NCBI GenBank assembly: GCA_029239575.1
Contig: JARBUP010000015.1
Coordinates: 1 to 20,241, forward strand
Reading direction: 5' to 3'
From: Bacillota bacterium
Lineage (GTDB): Bacteria; Bacillota; Clostridia; Tissierellales; Sedimentibacteraceae
DNA length: 20,241 bases
Position numbers and translations under genes: made by a program. Position 1 is the stretch's first letter, and every line of letters begins with the position of its first letter. Under the pieces are notes generated by a model. It made no database searches, was not told where the DNA came from, and worked only from the letters and a program-made list of their open reading frames with translations. Below, one piece after another: positions 7,925 through 15,482 of the stretch.

Positions 7925-8992
7925 ATGAACAAAGAAATACTAAATGCTTTAGCTGAACTTGAGAAAGAAAAAGGAATCAGCCAAGATATTGTGTTAGACG
8001 CAATTAAAGTAGCATTAGAAACAGGTTATAAGAAAAATTTCAGTAAGGCAACTAATTTTAGCATTGAAATAGATGAATTAAATGGTGAATATAAATTATT
8101 CTCAGATAAAACAGTTGTTGAAGAAGTTGAAAGCAAAAATCAAGAAATTTCTTTAGAAGAAGCAAGATTGATTAATTCAAATTATGAAATAGGTGATATT
8201 GTTAAAATAGAAATAAAACCTAAAAAAGATTTTGGAAGAATAGCTGCTCAAACTGCAAGACAGGTAATACTTCAAAAAATTCGTGAAGCTGAAAGAGAAT
8301 CAATATTCGGAGAATTTTATGGAAGAGAATCTGATATATTAACTGGAATAGTGCAAAGAGCAAGCAAAGGTAATGTTTATATAGATCTTGGCAAAATTGA
8401 AGGTGTTTTAACTCAAACTGAACAAATACCAAATGAAGTATATAATCAAGGCGATAGAGTAAAGTCTGTTATACTTGAAGTTAAAAATACAGGAAAAGGC
8501 GCTAACATAATGCTTTCAAGAAGTCATCCTAACCTTGTGAAAAGACTTTTTGAACTTGAAATTCCTGAAATTCATGATGGTACAATTGAAATATTTTCAA
8601 TTTCTCGTGAAGCAGGCTCAAGAACTAAAATAGCAGTTTTTACACATGATCCTAATGTTGACCCAGTTGGTTCTTGTGTTGGAAATAAAGGAGCAAGAGT
8701 AAAAAATATTATAGATGAAATATGCCAGGAAAAAATAGACATAATTATTTATGATAAAGATCCAGAAAAGTTCATAGCAAACAGCTTAGGACCTGCTAAA
8801 ATTATCAAAGTAACAGCTCATGAAAAAGAAAAAAGTGCTGTTGCTGTTGTTCCTGACAATCAGTTATCTCTTGCTATTGGAAAAGAAGGTCAAAATGCAA
8901 GATTAGCAGCAAAATTAACTGGATGGAAAATAGATATTATAAGCGAAACACAATATTTAGAAAGAAATGCTAAAAATTCTGGGGTGGAATAA
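7925..8992 (+). CDS. nusA: Transcription termination/antitermination protein NusA
   Basis: NusA binds RNA polymerase and nascent RNA and controls pausing, termination and antitermination. The protein has 355 residues, the compact Gram-positive form that lacks the C-terminal acidic repeats of enterobacterial NusA. Visible parts are an N-terminal RNA-polymerase-binding domain (1-125), an S1 domain (about 137-200), KH1 with GSCVGNKGARVK (249-260), and KH2 with AIGKEGQNARLA (317-328). A GGAGG motif precedes the ATG. The stop overlaps the ylxR start by one base (TAATG), which suggests translational coupling. NusA often controls its own operon, and the leader hairpin upstream of rimP would be a candidate target; this is inference. 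Confidence 0.97.
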   Translation: MNKEILNALAELEKEKGISQDIVLDAIKVALETGYKKNFSKATNFSIEIDELNGEYKLFSDKTVVEEVESKNQEISLEEARLINSNYEIGDIVKIEIKPKKDFGRIAAQTARQVILQKIREAERESIFGEFYGRESDILTGIVQRASKGNVYIDLGKIEGVLTQTEQIPNEVYNQGDRVKSVILEVKNTGKGANIMLSRSHPNLVKRLFELEIPEIHDGTIEIFSISREAGSRTKIAVFTHDPNVDPVGSCVGNKGARVKNIIDEICQEKIDIIIYDKDPEKFIANSLGPAKIIKVTAHEKEKSAVAVVPDNQLSLAIGKEGQNARLAAKLTGWKIDIISETQYLERNAKNSGVE

Positions 8993-9261
8993 TGAAAACG
9001 CGAAAAATACCTATGAGAAAATGTATTGGTTGCATGGAAAGTTTTCCAAAAAAAGAATTAGTTAGGATAGTTAAAAACAAAGAAAATGAAATAAAATTAG
9101 ATTTAGTAGGAAAATTAAATGGCAGAGGTACTTATATTTGTAAGAAAACTGAATGCTTTGAAAAAGCTATTAAATCTAAGAGACTGGCTAAATCTGTAGA
9201 AATGGAAATTCCAGATGAAGTTTATGAACAGATAAAATCGGAGATTTCGAAAAATGAATAA
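8992..9261 (+). CDS. rnpM: RNase P modulator RnpM (YlxR, DUF448)
   Basis: This 89-residue basic protein carries the family marks RKCIGC (residues 9-14) and GRGTYICK (44-51). YlxR of Bacillus subtilis was long uncharacterised and is now described as a modulator that binds the RNase P RNA, hence RnpM; the role here follows from family membership. The cysteines C11, C14, C50 and C55 could bind metal, though the family does not always keep them. It overlaps nusA by one base and ylxQ by eight bases, so it sits in a translationally coupled block. Presence between nusA and infB is typical of Bacillota. Confidence 0.92.
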   Translation: MKTRKIPMRKCIGCMESFPKKELVRIVKNKENEIKLDLVGKLNGRGTYICKKTECFEKAIKSKRLAKSVEMEIPDEVYEQIKSEISKNE

Positions 9262-9547
9262 AATTTATTCAATGTTTGGCTTAGCAAGACGTGGTGGGAA
9301 AATATCAATAGGATTTGATGCTTCTTGCATAGAAATTGCTAAAGGTAAAAGCAAATTAGTTTTGATGGCACAGGATGCTTCAGAAAAAACTAAAAAAAAC
9401 ATTCTATATGAATGTGATAAGTACAACTGTAAATATATTGAGTATGGTGAAAAGGAATTAATAGGACAATGTTTAGGTAAAAAAGCCGTGAGCGTTATTT
9501 CCATTTCAGATGAAAACATGGTTTCATACATACTTAAAAACATATAA
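9254..9547 (+). CDS. ylxQ: L7Ae-family RNA-binding protein YlxQ
   Basis: This 97-residue protein has the L7Ae/L30e/Gadd45 fold, which binds kink-turn RNA in other members. The start (IYSMFGLARRGGKISIGFDA) and the centre (KSKLVLMAQDASEKTKKNI) are typical of the YlxQ/YbxF subgroup. Binding partners of YlxQ itself are not established; the operon suggests a ribosome or RNase P connection. The start codon lies inside the end of ylxR (8-nt overlap), with CGGAG about 10 bases upstream. infB follows after 14 nt. Confidence 0.9.
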   Translation: MNKIYSMFGLARRGGKISIGFDASCIEIAKGKSKLVLMAQDASEKTKKNILYECDKYNCKYIEYGEKELIGQCLGKKAVSVISISDENMVSYILKNI

Positions 9548-9561
9548 TCGGAGGTGGCTTA

Positions 9562-11862
9562 ATGAGAATATATGAGCTAGCAAAAGAATTAAAAATGAAC
9601 AGTAAAGATCTTGTGATTCTAGCAGAAAAAGAATTAGGTGTAGAAATTAAAAATCACATGAGTTCTTTAACTGATTTAGAAATTATTAGATTAAAAAAAG
9701 CTTTAAATTTAATAAACAACAGTAAAAAACCAAAACCAAATAAAAACACAATTATTGATGACGATCCTTTAGTTGACGAAAATATTGACATAAATAGTGC
9801 TAAACTTAAAAAAGTTGATAAGAATTTAGTTTCGCCAGTTAAGAAAGCACCAATAAAACCACAAAACAAACCAGCAGCACAGGTAGCTGACAAAAATAAA
9901 AAAGAGGAAAATAATACTATTAATAATAAAAATATCAAACCAAATAATAATAATAATAATAATAAACCAACTAATAACAACAACAATAATAGCAACAACA
10001 ATAAACCAAACAGTAATTATAAGGGAAATAGAAATAACAACAATAGAAACAATTACAATAAAACTGTAGAAGTTGTTGAAAAAAAAGCACCTGAGAAAAA
10101 AATTAAAAATATAGAAATAGATGATTCTATAGTTGTAAGAGATTTAGCTGATAAAATGGGTACGAATGTTAATAATGTAATTTCAAAACTTATTTTATTA
10201 GGAATTATGGTAACGCAAAATCAAGAAATTGATTTTGATACAGCATCTCTTGTTGCAGAAGAATTTAGTGCAAAAATTACTAAAAAAGAATATATAGATC
10301 AACTTCAAGTATTAGAAGATTCTATGGCAAGTGATGATGTTGATGATGAAAAAGATTTAAAACCAAGACCTCCAATAGTTACTGTTATGGGTCACGTTGA
10401 CCACGGTAAAACTTCTTTACTTGATGCTATTAGAAATACTTCTGTTACTGAAGGTGAAGCTGGTGGTATAACTCAACATATAGGAGCTTCTCAAGTTGAA
10501 ATAAACGGGAAGAAAATAACACTTCTTGATACACCGGGCCATGAAGCTTTTACTTCTATGCGTGCAAGAGGAGCTAAAGTAACTGATATAGCAATACTTG
10601 TTGTAGCAGCTGATGATGGTGTAATGCCACAAACAATTGAAGCTATTAACCATGCTAAAGCAGCAGCTGTTCCTATAATAGTAGCTGTTAATAAAATTGA
10701 TAAAGAAGGCGCTAATTTAGACAAAGTTAAACAAGAACTTGCAGATCAAGGCGTTATAGATGAAGCTTGGGGTGGAGATACAATATTTGTTCCAGTTTCA
10801 GCTAAAAAACATATTGGTATTTCAGATTTATTAGAAATGATTTTACTTGTTGCTGAAGTACAAGAATTTAAAGCTAATCCAAACAGAAAAGCTAAAGGTG
10901 CTATAATAGAAGCAAAGCTTGATAAAGGCAGAGGCCCTGTTGCAACTGTTTTAATTGAAAAAGGAACATTACACAAAGGCGATTTTGTTTTAGTTGGTGG
11001 AGCATATGGTAAAATAAGAGCAATGTTTACTAGCAAAGGTAAGAAAATATCAGAAGCTGGTCCATCAGTTCCAGTTGAAATTCTTGGATTAAATGAGACT
11101 CCACAAGCAGGGGATACATTAACTGTTATGGATAATGAAAAAGATGCAAAATCTATAGCTGAGAAACGTAAAGACAAAAGACATAATGAAAATATGAATG
11201 CATCAAGCAAAGTTTCTCTTGAAGATTTATTTTCAAGAATCCAAACAGGAGAAGTTAAAGATTTAAATATAATCATTAAAGCAGACGTAAGTGGTTCTAT
11301 AGAAGCTGTAAAACAATCACTTTTAAAACAAAGTATGGATGAAGTTAAAGTTAATCCAATACATGGTGGTGTTGGTGGAATAAATGAAACTGACGTTATG
11401 TTAGCATCTGCTTCAAATGCAATTATAATAGGATTTAATGTAAGACCTTCTGTTGCAGCACAAGAATTAGCTAAAAGAGAAAATGTTGATATTAGAACTT
11501 ACAATATAATATACAATGCAATTGAAGATATTAAATCAGCTGTTAAAGGAATGCTTGCTCCTATTTATAAAGAAGTTATAATGGGAAGAGCTGAAGTTAG
11601 AGCTACATTTAAAGTTCCTAATATAGGAACAGTTGCTGGTGTATATGTAACAAGCGGAAAAATAACAAGAAAATCAAAAATAAGAGTATTAAGAAGTGAT
11701 ATAGTTATACATGATGGAGTATTATCATCTCTGAAACGTTTTAAAGATGATGCATCTGAATTAAATACAAACTTTGAAGGTGGAATTGGTATTGAAAAAT
11801 ATAATGACATCAAAGAAGGCGATGTATTTGAAGCATATGTTATGGAAGAAATAAAAAGATAA
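9562..11862 (+). CDS. infB: Translation initiation factor IF-2
   Basis: IF-2 is the GTPase that delivers initiator fMet-tRNA to the 30S subunit and promotes subunit joining. The protein has 766 residues. An IF2_N domain (1-50) is followed by a low-complexity linker, very Asn-rich at about residues 123-170, and a second IF2_N-like domain (about 183-245). The G domain has G1 GHVDHGKT (277-284), the GGITQHIG switch, G3 DTPGH (323-327), G4 NKID (377-380) and SAKK. Domains II to IV follow, ending at VFEAYVMEEIKR. GGAGGTG precedes the ATG. The Asn linker contains a seven-unit AAT run at the DNA level. It is followed by an unusual 166-nt gap before rbfA. Confidence 0.97.
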   Translation: MRIYELAKELKMNSKDLVILAEKELGVEIKNHMSSLTDLEIIRLKKALNLINNSKKPKPNKNTIIDDDPLVDENIDINSAKLKKVDKNLVSPVKKAPIKPQNKPAAQVADKNKKEENNTINNKNIKPNNNNNNNKPTNNNNNNSNNNKPNSNYKGNRNNNNRNNYNKTVEVVEKKAPEKKIKNIEIDDSIVVRDLADKMGTNVNNVISKLILLGIMVTQNQEIDFDTASLVAEEFSAKITKKEYIDQLQVLEDSMASDDVDDEKDLKPRPPIVTVMGHVDHGKTSLLDAIRNTSVTEGEAGGITQHIGASQVEINGKKITLLDTPGHEAFTSMRARGAKVTDIAILVVAADDGVMPQTIEAINHAKAAAVPIIVAVNKIDKEGANLDKVKQELADQGVIDEAWGGDTIFVPVSAKKHIGISDLLEMILLVAEVQEFKANPNRKAKGAIIEAKLDKGRGPVATVLIEKGTLHKGDFVLVGGAYGKIRAMFTSKGKKISEAGPSVPVEILGLNETPQAGDTLTVMDNEKDAKSIAEKRKDKRHNENMNASSKVSLEDLFSRIQTGEVKDLNIIIKADVSGSIEAVKQSLLKQSMDEVKVNPIHGGVGGINETDVMLASASNAIIIGFNVRPSVAAQELAKRENVDIRTYNIIYNAIEDIKSAVKGMLAPIYKEVIMGRAEVRATFKVPNIGTVAGVYVTSGKITRKSKIRVLRSDIVIHDGVLSSLKRFKDDASELNTNFEGGIGIEKYNDIKEGDVFEAYVMEEIKR
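9943..9963 (+). repeat. In-frame AAT trinucleotide repeat in infB
   Basis: Seven uninterrupted AAT units encode consecutive asparagines in the IF-2 linker. More AAT/AAC-rich codons continue to about 10065. Slippage would change length in whole codons and keep the frame. Confidence 0.9.
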
Positions 11863-11914
11863 TAATAAATTCAAATATAGATATAATAGTTAAATATTAA
11901 TTTAAATCTATTTA

Positions 11915-11965
11915 TATGATTACTACCATAAAAGTCACTCAGTGACTTTCTGGTAAACAATCATA
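11915..11965 (+). repeat. Large imperfect hairpin in the infB-rbfA spacer
   Basis: Three nested complementary blocks are visible: TATGATT (11915-11921) with AATCATA (11959-11965); ACCA (11925-11928) with TGGT (11951-11954); and AAAGTCAC (11931-11938) with GTGACTTT (11942-11949) around a 3-nt loop. Related ATTTAAAT tracts flank the structure on both sides. No T tract follows, so it is not an obvious terminator. The whole gap (11863-12028) holds no gene; the hairpin may be an mRNA-processing or stability element, or a remnant of a small inverted-repeat element. Confidence 0.65.
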
Positions 11966-12028
11966 ATATAAATTTAAATGGTATTTAACTTATATGTATT
12001 GTATACGAATGATGAAAGAAGGTATGAC

Positions 12029-12409
12029 ATGTCAATCAGAAGAAACAATAGGCTTTCAGGAGAAATGAGAAGGGTTATTTCTGATATAATAAGATTAGAA
12101 GTAAAAGATCCTCGAATATCAGAACTCATGAGTGTAACTGATGTTAAAGTTACTGAAGATTTAAAATTTGCAAAAGTTTATATTTCTGTTTATGGTGATT
12201 ATGAACCAACTCTTGAAGCTCTTAAATCTGCTAAAGGATTTATTAGAAGAGAAGTTGGAAAAAAAATAAAAATGCGTATTACACCAGAACTTATTTTTGA
12301 AAAAGATGATTCTATCGAAAAAGGTATATATATGAGCAGTTTAATCAATAAAGTAATAAATGAAGCAGAAAAAAGGGATGACGACGAAAATGAATCTGAA
12401 TCAGAATAA
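12029..12409 (+). CDS. rbfA: 30S ribosome-binding factor RbfA
   Basis: RbfA binds the immature 30S subunit near the 5' end of 16S rRNA and aids its final processing. The protein has 126 residues with the standard KH-like fold: SIRRNNRLSGEMRRVISDIIRLE at the start (given here as family pattern: R-x3-RL-x3-MRR-x-I), KDPRISELMSVTDVKVTED in the middle, and the RITPELIFEKDDSIEKG region near the end. A short acidic tail follows. I place the start at the ATG at 12029, which has AGAAGG six bases upstream; an ATG at 11978 would add 17 residues not found in the family. Its end overlaps nrnA by about 20 bases. Confidence 0.93.
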   Translation: MSIRRNNRLSGEMRRVISDIIRLEVKDPRISELMSVTDVKVTEDLKFAKVYISVYGDYEPTLEALKSAKGFIRREVGKKIKMRITPELIFEKDDSIEKGIYMSSLINKVINEAEKRDDDENESESE

Positions 12410-13364
12410 TGTTGATGAAATATTTAGATTGATTGAAAATTCAAATGATATATGCTTAGCAGGGCATAAAGCTCCTGATGGAGACTGTATAGGGTCTGTA
12501 ATGGCCCTATACGAACTCTTAAAGCCTATGAATAAAAATATAACAGTTTGTATTGACGGTTTAATACCTTTTAATTATAAACCATTTATAAATGAAGAAA
12601 TAATTTTAAAGCAATATGAAAGTCAGAAATTTGATATTGTTATAGTACTTGACTGTAGCGACAAAGAAAGACTTGGAAAATTTGCTAGTATATTAAACAA
12701 TGCTAATAAAACTATTTGCATTGATCATCATAAAACAAATACTAAGTTTGCTGATATAAATATAATAGAAACTGAAATGAGCTCTACGGGCGAACTTTTA
12801 TATGATGTTATAAAAGCAGCAAATAAAAATATAACAAAAACAATAGCAGAATTTCTTTATATTGCCATAGTAACTGATACTGGCAAATTTAGTTATTCAA
12901 GCACTTCAAGCGCTACTCATATAAAAGTAGCTCATTTAATGGAATTAGGAATAGATATTTCTGAAATCGATAATATTTTGTTTAATTCAAAACCTTCTAA
13001 TGTAGTTAAAGCATTTATAGATTGCATTAAAAATATAGAACTATATTATGAAAATAAATTAGGTATAACTTCTATAACAGAAAAAATTCTTAAAGACAAC
13101 CAAGTCGAGATGGGTGATGTAGACGGTGTTGTTGAATTTATCAGAGAAATAAAAGAAGTTGAAGTTTCTTGCGTTTTAAAAGAAAATTTTGATGGAACTA
13201 AAGTTAGTCTTAGAGCTAAAAATGATAATATAGATGTTGCCGAAATAGCTTTTATATATGGAGGCGGCGGACATAAAAAAGCAGCTGGTTTTGAAGTTAA
13301 TGAAACAATAGAAAATACTAAGAATTTACTAATAAATGATTTTAGAAAATATTTTATGGATTAA
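12390..13364 (+). CDS. nrnA: DHH-family nanoRNase / pAp phosphatase NrnA
   Basis: NrnA degrades very short RNAs (2 to 5 nt) to mononucleotides and, in characterised members, also dephosphorylates 3'-phosphoadenosine 5'-phosphate; some members hydrolyse cyclic dinucleotide breakdown products. From the ATG at 12390 the protein has 324 residues. Metal-binding motifs are intact: GHKAPDGDCIGS (H26, D30, D32), VLDCSDKERLG (D88), the DHH triad (112-114), and the DHHA1 RNA-binding GGGGHKKAAGF (from residue 291). The start is uncertain: ATGs at 12360 and 12378 are in frame, and AAGGG at 12373-12377 fits the 12390 start best, although at a long spacing of 12. It overlaps rbfA and is followed by truB after 3 nt, so translational coupling is likely. 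Confidence 0.92.
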   Translation: MNLNQNNVDEIFRLIENSNDICLAGHKAPDGDCIGSVMALYELLKPMNKNITVCIDGLIPFNYKPFINEEIILKQYESQKFDIVIVLDCSDKERLGKFASILNNANKTICIDHHKTNTKFADINIIETEMSSTGELLYDVIKAANKNITKTIAEFLYIAIVTDTGKFSYSSTSSATHIKVAHLMELGIDISEIDNILFNSKPSNVVKAFIDCIKNIELYYENKLGITSITEKILKDNQVEMGDVDGVVEFIREIKEVEVSCVLKENFDGTKVSLRAKNDNIDVAEIAFIYGGGGHKKAAGFEVNETIENTKNLLINDFRKYFMD

Positions 13365-13367
13365 ATT

Positions 13368-14243
13368 ATGAATGGAATATTAAATATTTTAAAACCAACA
13401 GGAATGACATCCCATGATGTTGTAAGCAAAGTTAGAAAAATATTAAATACAAAGAAAGTCGGACATGCAGGAACTTTAGACCCAAATGTAGCAGGCGTAT
13501 TAGTTATATGTGTGGGTAAAGGAACTAAATTTTCTGATATTTTAATTAATGGCGATAAAGAATATGTTTGCGAATTAAAATTAGGTCAAAAAACTGATAC
13601 TCAAGACAGTTATGGTAAAATTATAGAAGAAATAAAAGAAATTCCTGATTTAACTGAAGAACAAATTATTAATGTTTTAAAGCAGTTCGAAGGAGAACAT
13701 CTACAAGTTCCTCCAGCTTATTCTGCTGTGAAATTAAATGGAAAAAAATTATATGAATATGCAAGAGAAAATATAATAGTTGAAAAACCAGGTAAGCCTG
13801 TTAATATAAAAGAGCTACAACTTATAAAGTTTGAGCAAAACCGTATTTTAATGAAAATCAAATGTTCTAAAGGAACATATATGAGAACATTATGCAATGA
13901 TATAGGGGATAAACTTAAAACCCTGGGACATATGGGGATTTTAATAAGGACTGATGCTAAAGGTTTAAAAATTGAAAATTCAGTTACACTTGATGAATTG
14001 AAATTTTTAAATGATAACAACAGATTAAATGAATGTTTATTGCCTGTTACTAAAGTTGTACCAATGGAAGAAGTGTTTGTTGACGATTCTTTCTTTGATA
14101 AATTAATAGTTGGAAATGAAATTCATTATGATACTGAAAAAATAACAAACGATGAATTTTATATTTATTGTAAAAATGAACTTATTGGAATAGGTCAAAA
14201 AAAAGAAAACAATAAAATAAAAATAAGTAAATTACTGATGTAA
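13368..14243 (+). CDS. truB: tRNA pseudouridine(55) synthase TruB
   Basis: TruB converts U55 of the tRNA T-loop to pseudouridine and also acts as a tRNA chaperone. The protein has 291 residues. The N-terminal KPTGMTSHDVV and the catalytic VGHAGTLDPNVAGVL with nucleophile D38 are present, followed by YVCELKLGQKTDTQD, PPAYSAVKLNGKKLYEYAR, and CSKGTYMRTLCNDIG. A C-terminal PUA-like domain (about 230-291) is present. The start codon is 3 nt after the nrnA stop and has no clear Shine-Dalgarno, so it probably depends on translational coupling. Confidence 0.95.
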   Translation: MNGILNILKPTGMTSHDVVSKVRKILNTKKVGHAGTLDPNVAGVLVICVGKGTKFSDILINGDKEYVCELKLGQKTDTQDSYGKIIEEIKEIPDLTEEQIINVLKQFEGEHLQVPPAYSAVKLNGKKLYEYARENIIVEKPGKPVNIKELQLIKFEQNRILMKIKCSKGTYMRTLCNDIGDKLKTLGHMGILIRTDAKGLKIENSVTLDELKFLNDNNRLNECLLPVTKVVPMEEVFVDDSFFDKLIVGNEIHYDTEKITNDEFYIYCKNELIGIGQKKENNKIKISKLLM

Positions 14244-14258
14244 ATAGTGGTGGTCAAA

Positions 14259-15014
14259 ATGATTAATAAATATAATGCATCATGTGTCGCACTTGGAAAT
14301 TTTGACGGAATTCATATTGGTCATGATATATTAATAAGAAGAATGGTTGAAATAAGTCAAGAAGAAAATTTAAGAAGCATTATCATAACTTTTAAGTTTG
14401 TAAAAAGTGATTTAAAAAAATCTAAATACAATATGAAATATATTAATAACTTAGATACAAGATTAAATATATTAAATTCTTACGGCGTTTATGATGTTGT
14501 GCAAATAGAACTTGATGAAACTATTTCTAAATATTCTCCTGAAGAATTTATAAAAGTAATTCTAAAGGAAAAATTTAATGCTAAAAATATAGTTGTTGGA
14601 TATAATTTTACTTTTGGCTATAAAGCTATGGGTAATATAAATACATTAAAAGAGTTTGAACAAAAATATGATTATAAAGTAGAAGAAATCCAGCCAGTTA
14701 AATTTAACGGAGTTGTAGTAAGTTCAACTCTTATTAGAAATTTAATTAAGGAAGGAAAAATTCAAGAAGTCAATAGTTTGTTAATTAAAAATTATGCAAT
14801 AAGTTCAAAAGATATTTTTTATAATTATAATAAAAATTTTGCTTTTGTAAATAATAAAAGCAGTATAGTTATACCTGCTGAAGGTGTTTATAAAGTTAAA
14901 ATTGGCGATTTTATAACAAATGTTACAATTGTTCCAAACGATGAAGGAAGTTTTTTTAAGTTTGAAAATAATATTAAGCCATCAGAAATAAATGATGATA
15001 TTATTTTTATATAA
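14259..15014 (+). CDS. ribF: RibF-type FMN adenylyltransferase lacking a recognisable riboflavin kinase domain
   Basis: RibF is normally a two-domain enzyme of about 305-320 residues that makes FMN from riboflavin and then FAD. This protein has 251 residues from the ATG at 14259. The FMN adenylyltransferase half is intact: ALGNFDGIHIGH (11-22) and VVSSTLIRNLI (154-163), with TFGYKAMGN between. The C-terminal part (about 178-251) keeps only faint echoes of the riboflavin kinase domain (VIPAEGVYKVKIGD). It lacks the GxPTAN motif that binds MgATP and riboflavin, and the last 50 residues of that domain are missing. The frame is open throughout, so this is not a recent frameshift. It may make FAD but not FMN. 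The position after truB is standard. GTGGTGG at 14247-14253 is the probable binding site for 14259; the GTG codons at 14247 and 14250 are less likely starts. Confidence 0.88.
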   Translation: MINKYNASCVALGNFDGIHIGHDILIRRMVEISQEENLRSIIITFKFVKSDLKKSKYNMKYINNLDTRLNILNSYGVYDVVQIELDETISKYSPEEFIKVILKEKFNAKNIVVGYNFTFGYKAMGNINTLKEFEQKYDYKVEEIQPVKFNGVVVSSTLIRNLIKEGKIQEVNSLLIKNYAISSKDIFYNYNKNFAFVNNKSSIVIPAEGVYKVKIGDFITNVTIVPNDEGSFFKFENNIKPSEINDDIIFI

Positions 15015-15039
15015 ATGCAATGAATATTTAAAAATTCTA

Positions 15040-15068
15040 TTTACAATTAAATAATAATATGGTAGAAT
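15040..15068 (+). promoter_or_regulatory. rpsO promoter
   Basis: TTTACA (15040-15045, five of six) is separated by 17 bp from TAGAAT (15063-15068, five of six), with TGG giving an extended -10. Transcription would start near 15075, about 83 nt before rpsO. Confidence 0.65.
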
Positions 15069-15074
15069 TTATTG

Positions 15075-15127
15075 AATTTCCTCAATCTATGTTTTGCGAA
15101 ACCTCAACGCTTTGCTTGGATTAAGGT
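15075..15127 (+). promoter_or_regulatory. Structured rpsO leader, probable S15 autoregulatory element
   Basis: CCTCAATC (15080-15087) pairs with GATTAAGG (15119-15126) except for one C-A mismatch, closing a stem over an inner region with a further possible GCGAAAC/GCTTTGC pairing (15096-15102 with 15109-15115). S15 represses its own mRNA through leader structures in several bacterial groups, using different folds. Placement just after the promoter and before the GGAGGT site fits that role; the assignment is inference. Confidence 0.5.
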
Positions 15128-15157
15128 GAAAAAATTATTTTATGGAGGTACATAACA

Positions 15158-15427
15158 ATGGTTATGACTAAAGAACAAAAAACACAAATTATACAAGAAT
15201 ACAAAATCAATGAAAAGGACACTGGATCTCCAGAAGTTCAAATAGCAATATTATCTTTCAGAATCAAAAACTTAACAGAACATTTAAAAGAAAATAAAAA
15301 AGATCACCACTCAAGAAGAGGTCTTTTACAAATGGTTGGTCAAAGAAGAGGATTTCTTGACTATTTGAAAAAAATTGATATCGAAAGATACAGAACTATA
15401 GTAGCAAGATTAGGATTAAGAAGATAA
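15158..15427 (+). CDS. rpsO: 30S ribosomal protein S15
   Basis: S15 is a primary binder of the central domain of 16S rRNA. The protein has 89 residues, exactly the family length from the ATG at 15158, which has GGAGGT 8 bases upstream; an ATG at 15164 is too far from that site. Diagnostic segments are DTGSPEVQIA, HLKENKKDHHSRRGL and YRTIVARLGLRR. The gene has its own promoter and a structured leader, and a terminator follows, so its expression can differ from both flanking units. The rpsO-pnp order is conserved across bacteria. Confidence 0.97.
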   Translation: MVMTKEQKTQIIQEYKINEKDTGSPEVQIAILSFRIKNLTEHLKENKKDHHSRRGLLQMVGQRRGFLDYLKKIDIERYRTIVARLGLRR

Positions 15428-15437
15428 TAAGACAAAC

Positions 15438-15463
15438 TGGAGCGGGGATACCCGCTCCTTTTA
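15438..15463 (+). terminator. Intrinsic terminator between rpsO and pnp
   Basis: A perfect 8-bp GC-rich stem, GGAGCGGG (15438-15445) with CCCGCTCC (15450-15457), has a GATA loop and is followed by TTTTAT. It ends about 20 nt before the pnp start. With no visible promoter between it and pnp, PNPase synthesis would depend on read-through, or on RNA processing. Confidence 0.85.
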
Positions 15464-15482
15464 TACAAAATAAGGAGGTAAC

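Noticed and set aside
9654..10001. Minus-strand frame of 115 residues, very leucine-rich, opposite infB
   Set aside because: It is the complement of the Asn (AAT/AAC) repeat region and looks like a membrane protein only because of that repeat; no ribosome binding site or promoter was seen.
9943..10065. CRISPR-like or non-coding tandem repeat
   Set aside because: The repeats are trinucleotides in the infB reading frame encoding Asn, with no spacer-repeat pattern.
10746..11276. Minus-strand frame of 176 residues opposite infB
   Set aside because: Long shadow frame caused by codon bias in a strongly conserved gene; its protein resembles no known family.
11931..11949. Intrinsic terminator after infB
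   Set aside because: The hairpin is strong but is followed by a mixed A/T-rich sequence and not by a T tract, so I report it as a structured spacer instead.
14780..15014. RibF truncation caused by a recent frameshift or nonsense mutation
   Set aside because: The frame stays open to 15014 with normal codon use, and the next bases form the rpsO promoter and leader; the missing kinase motifs are not encoded in other frames that I could see.
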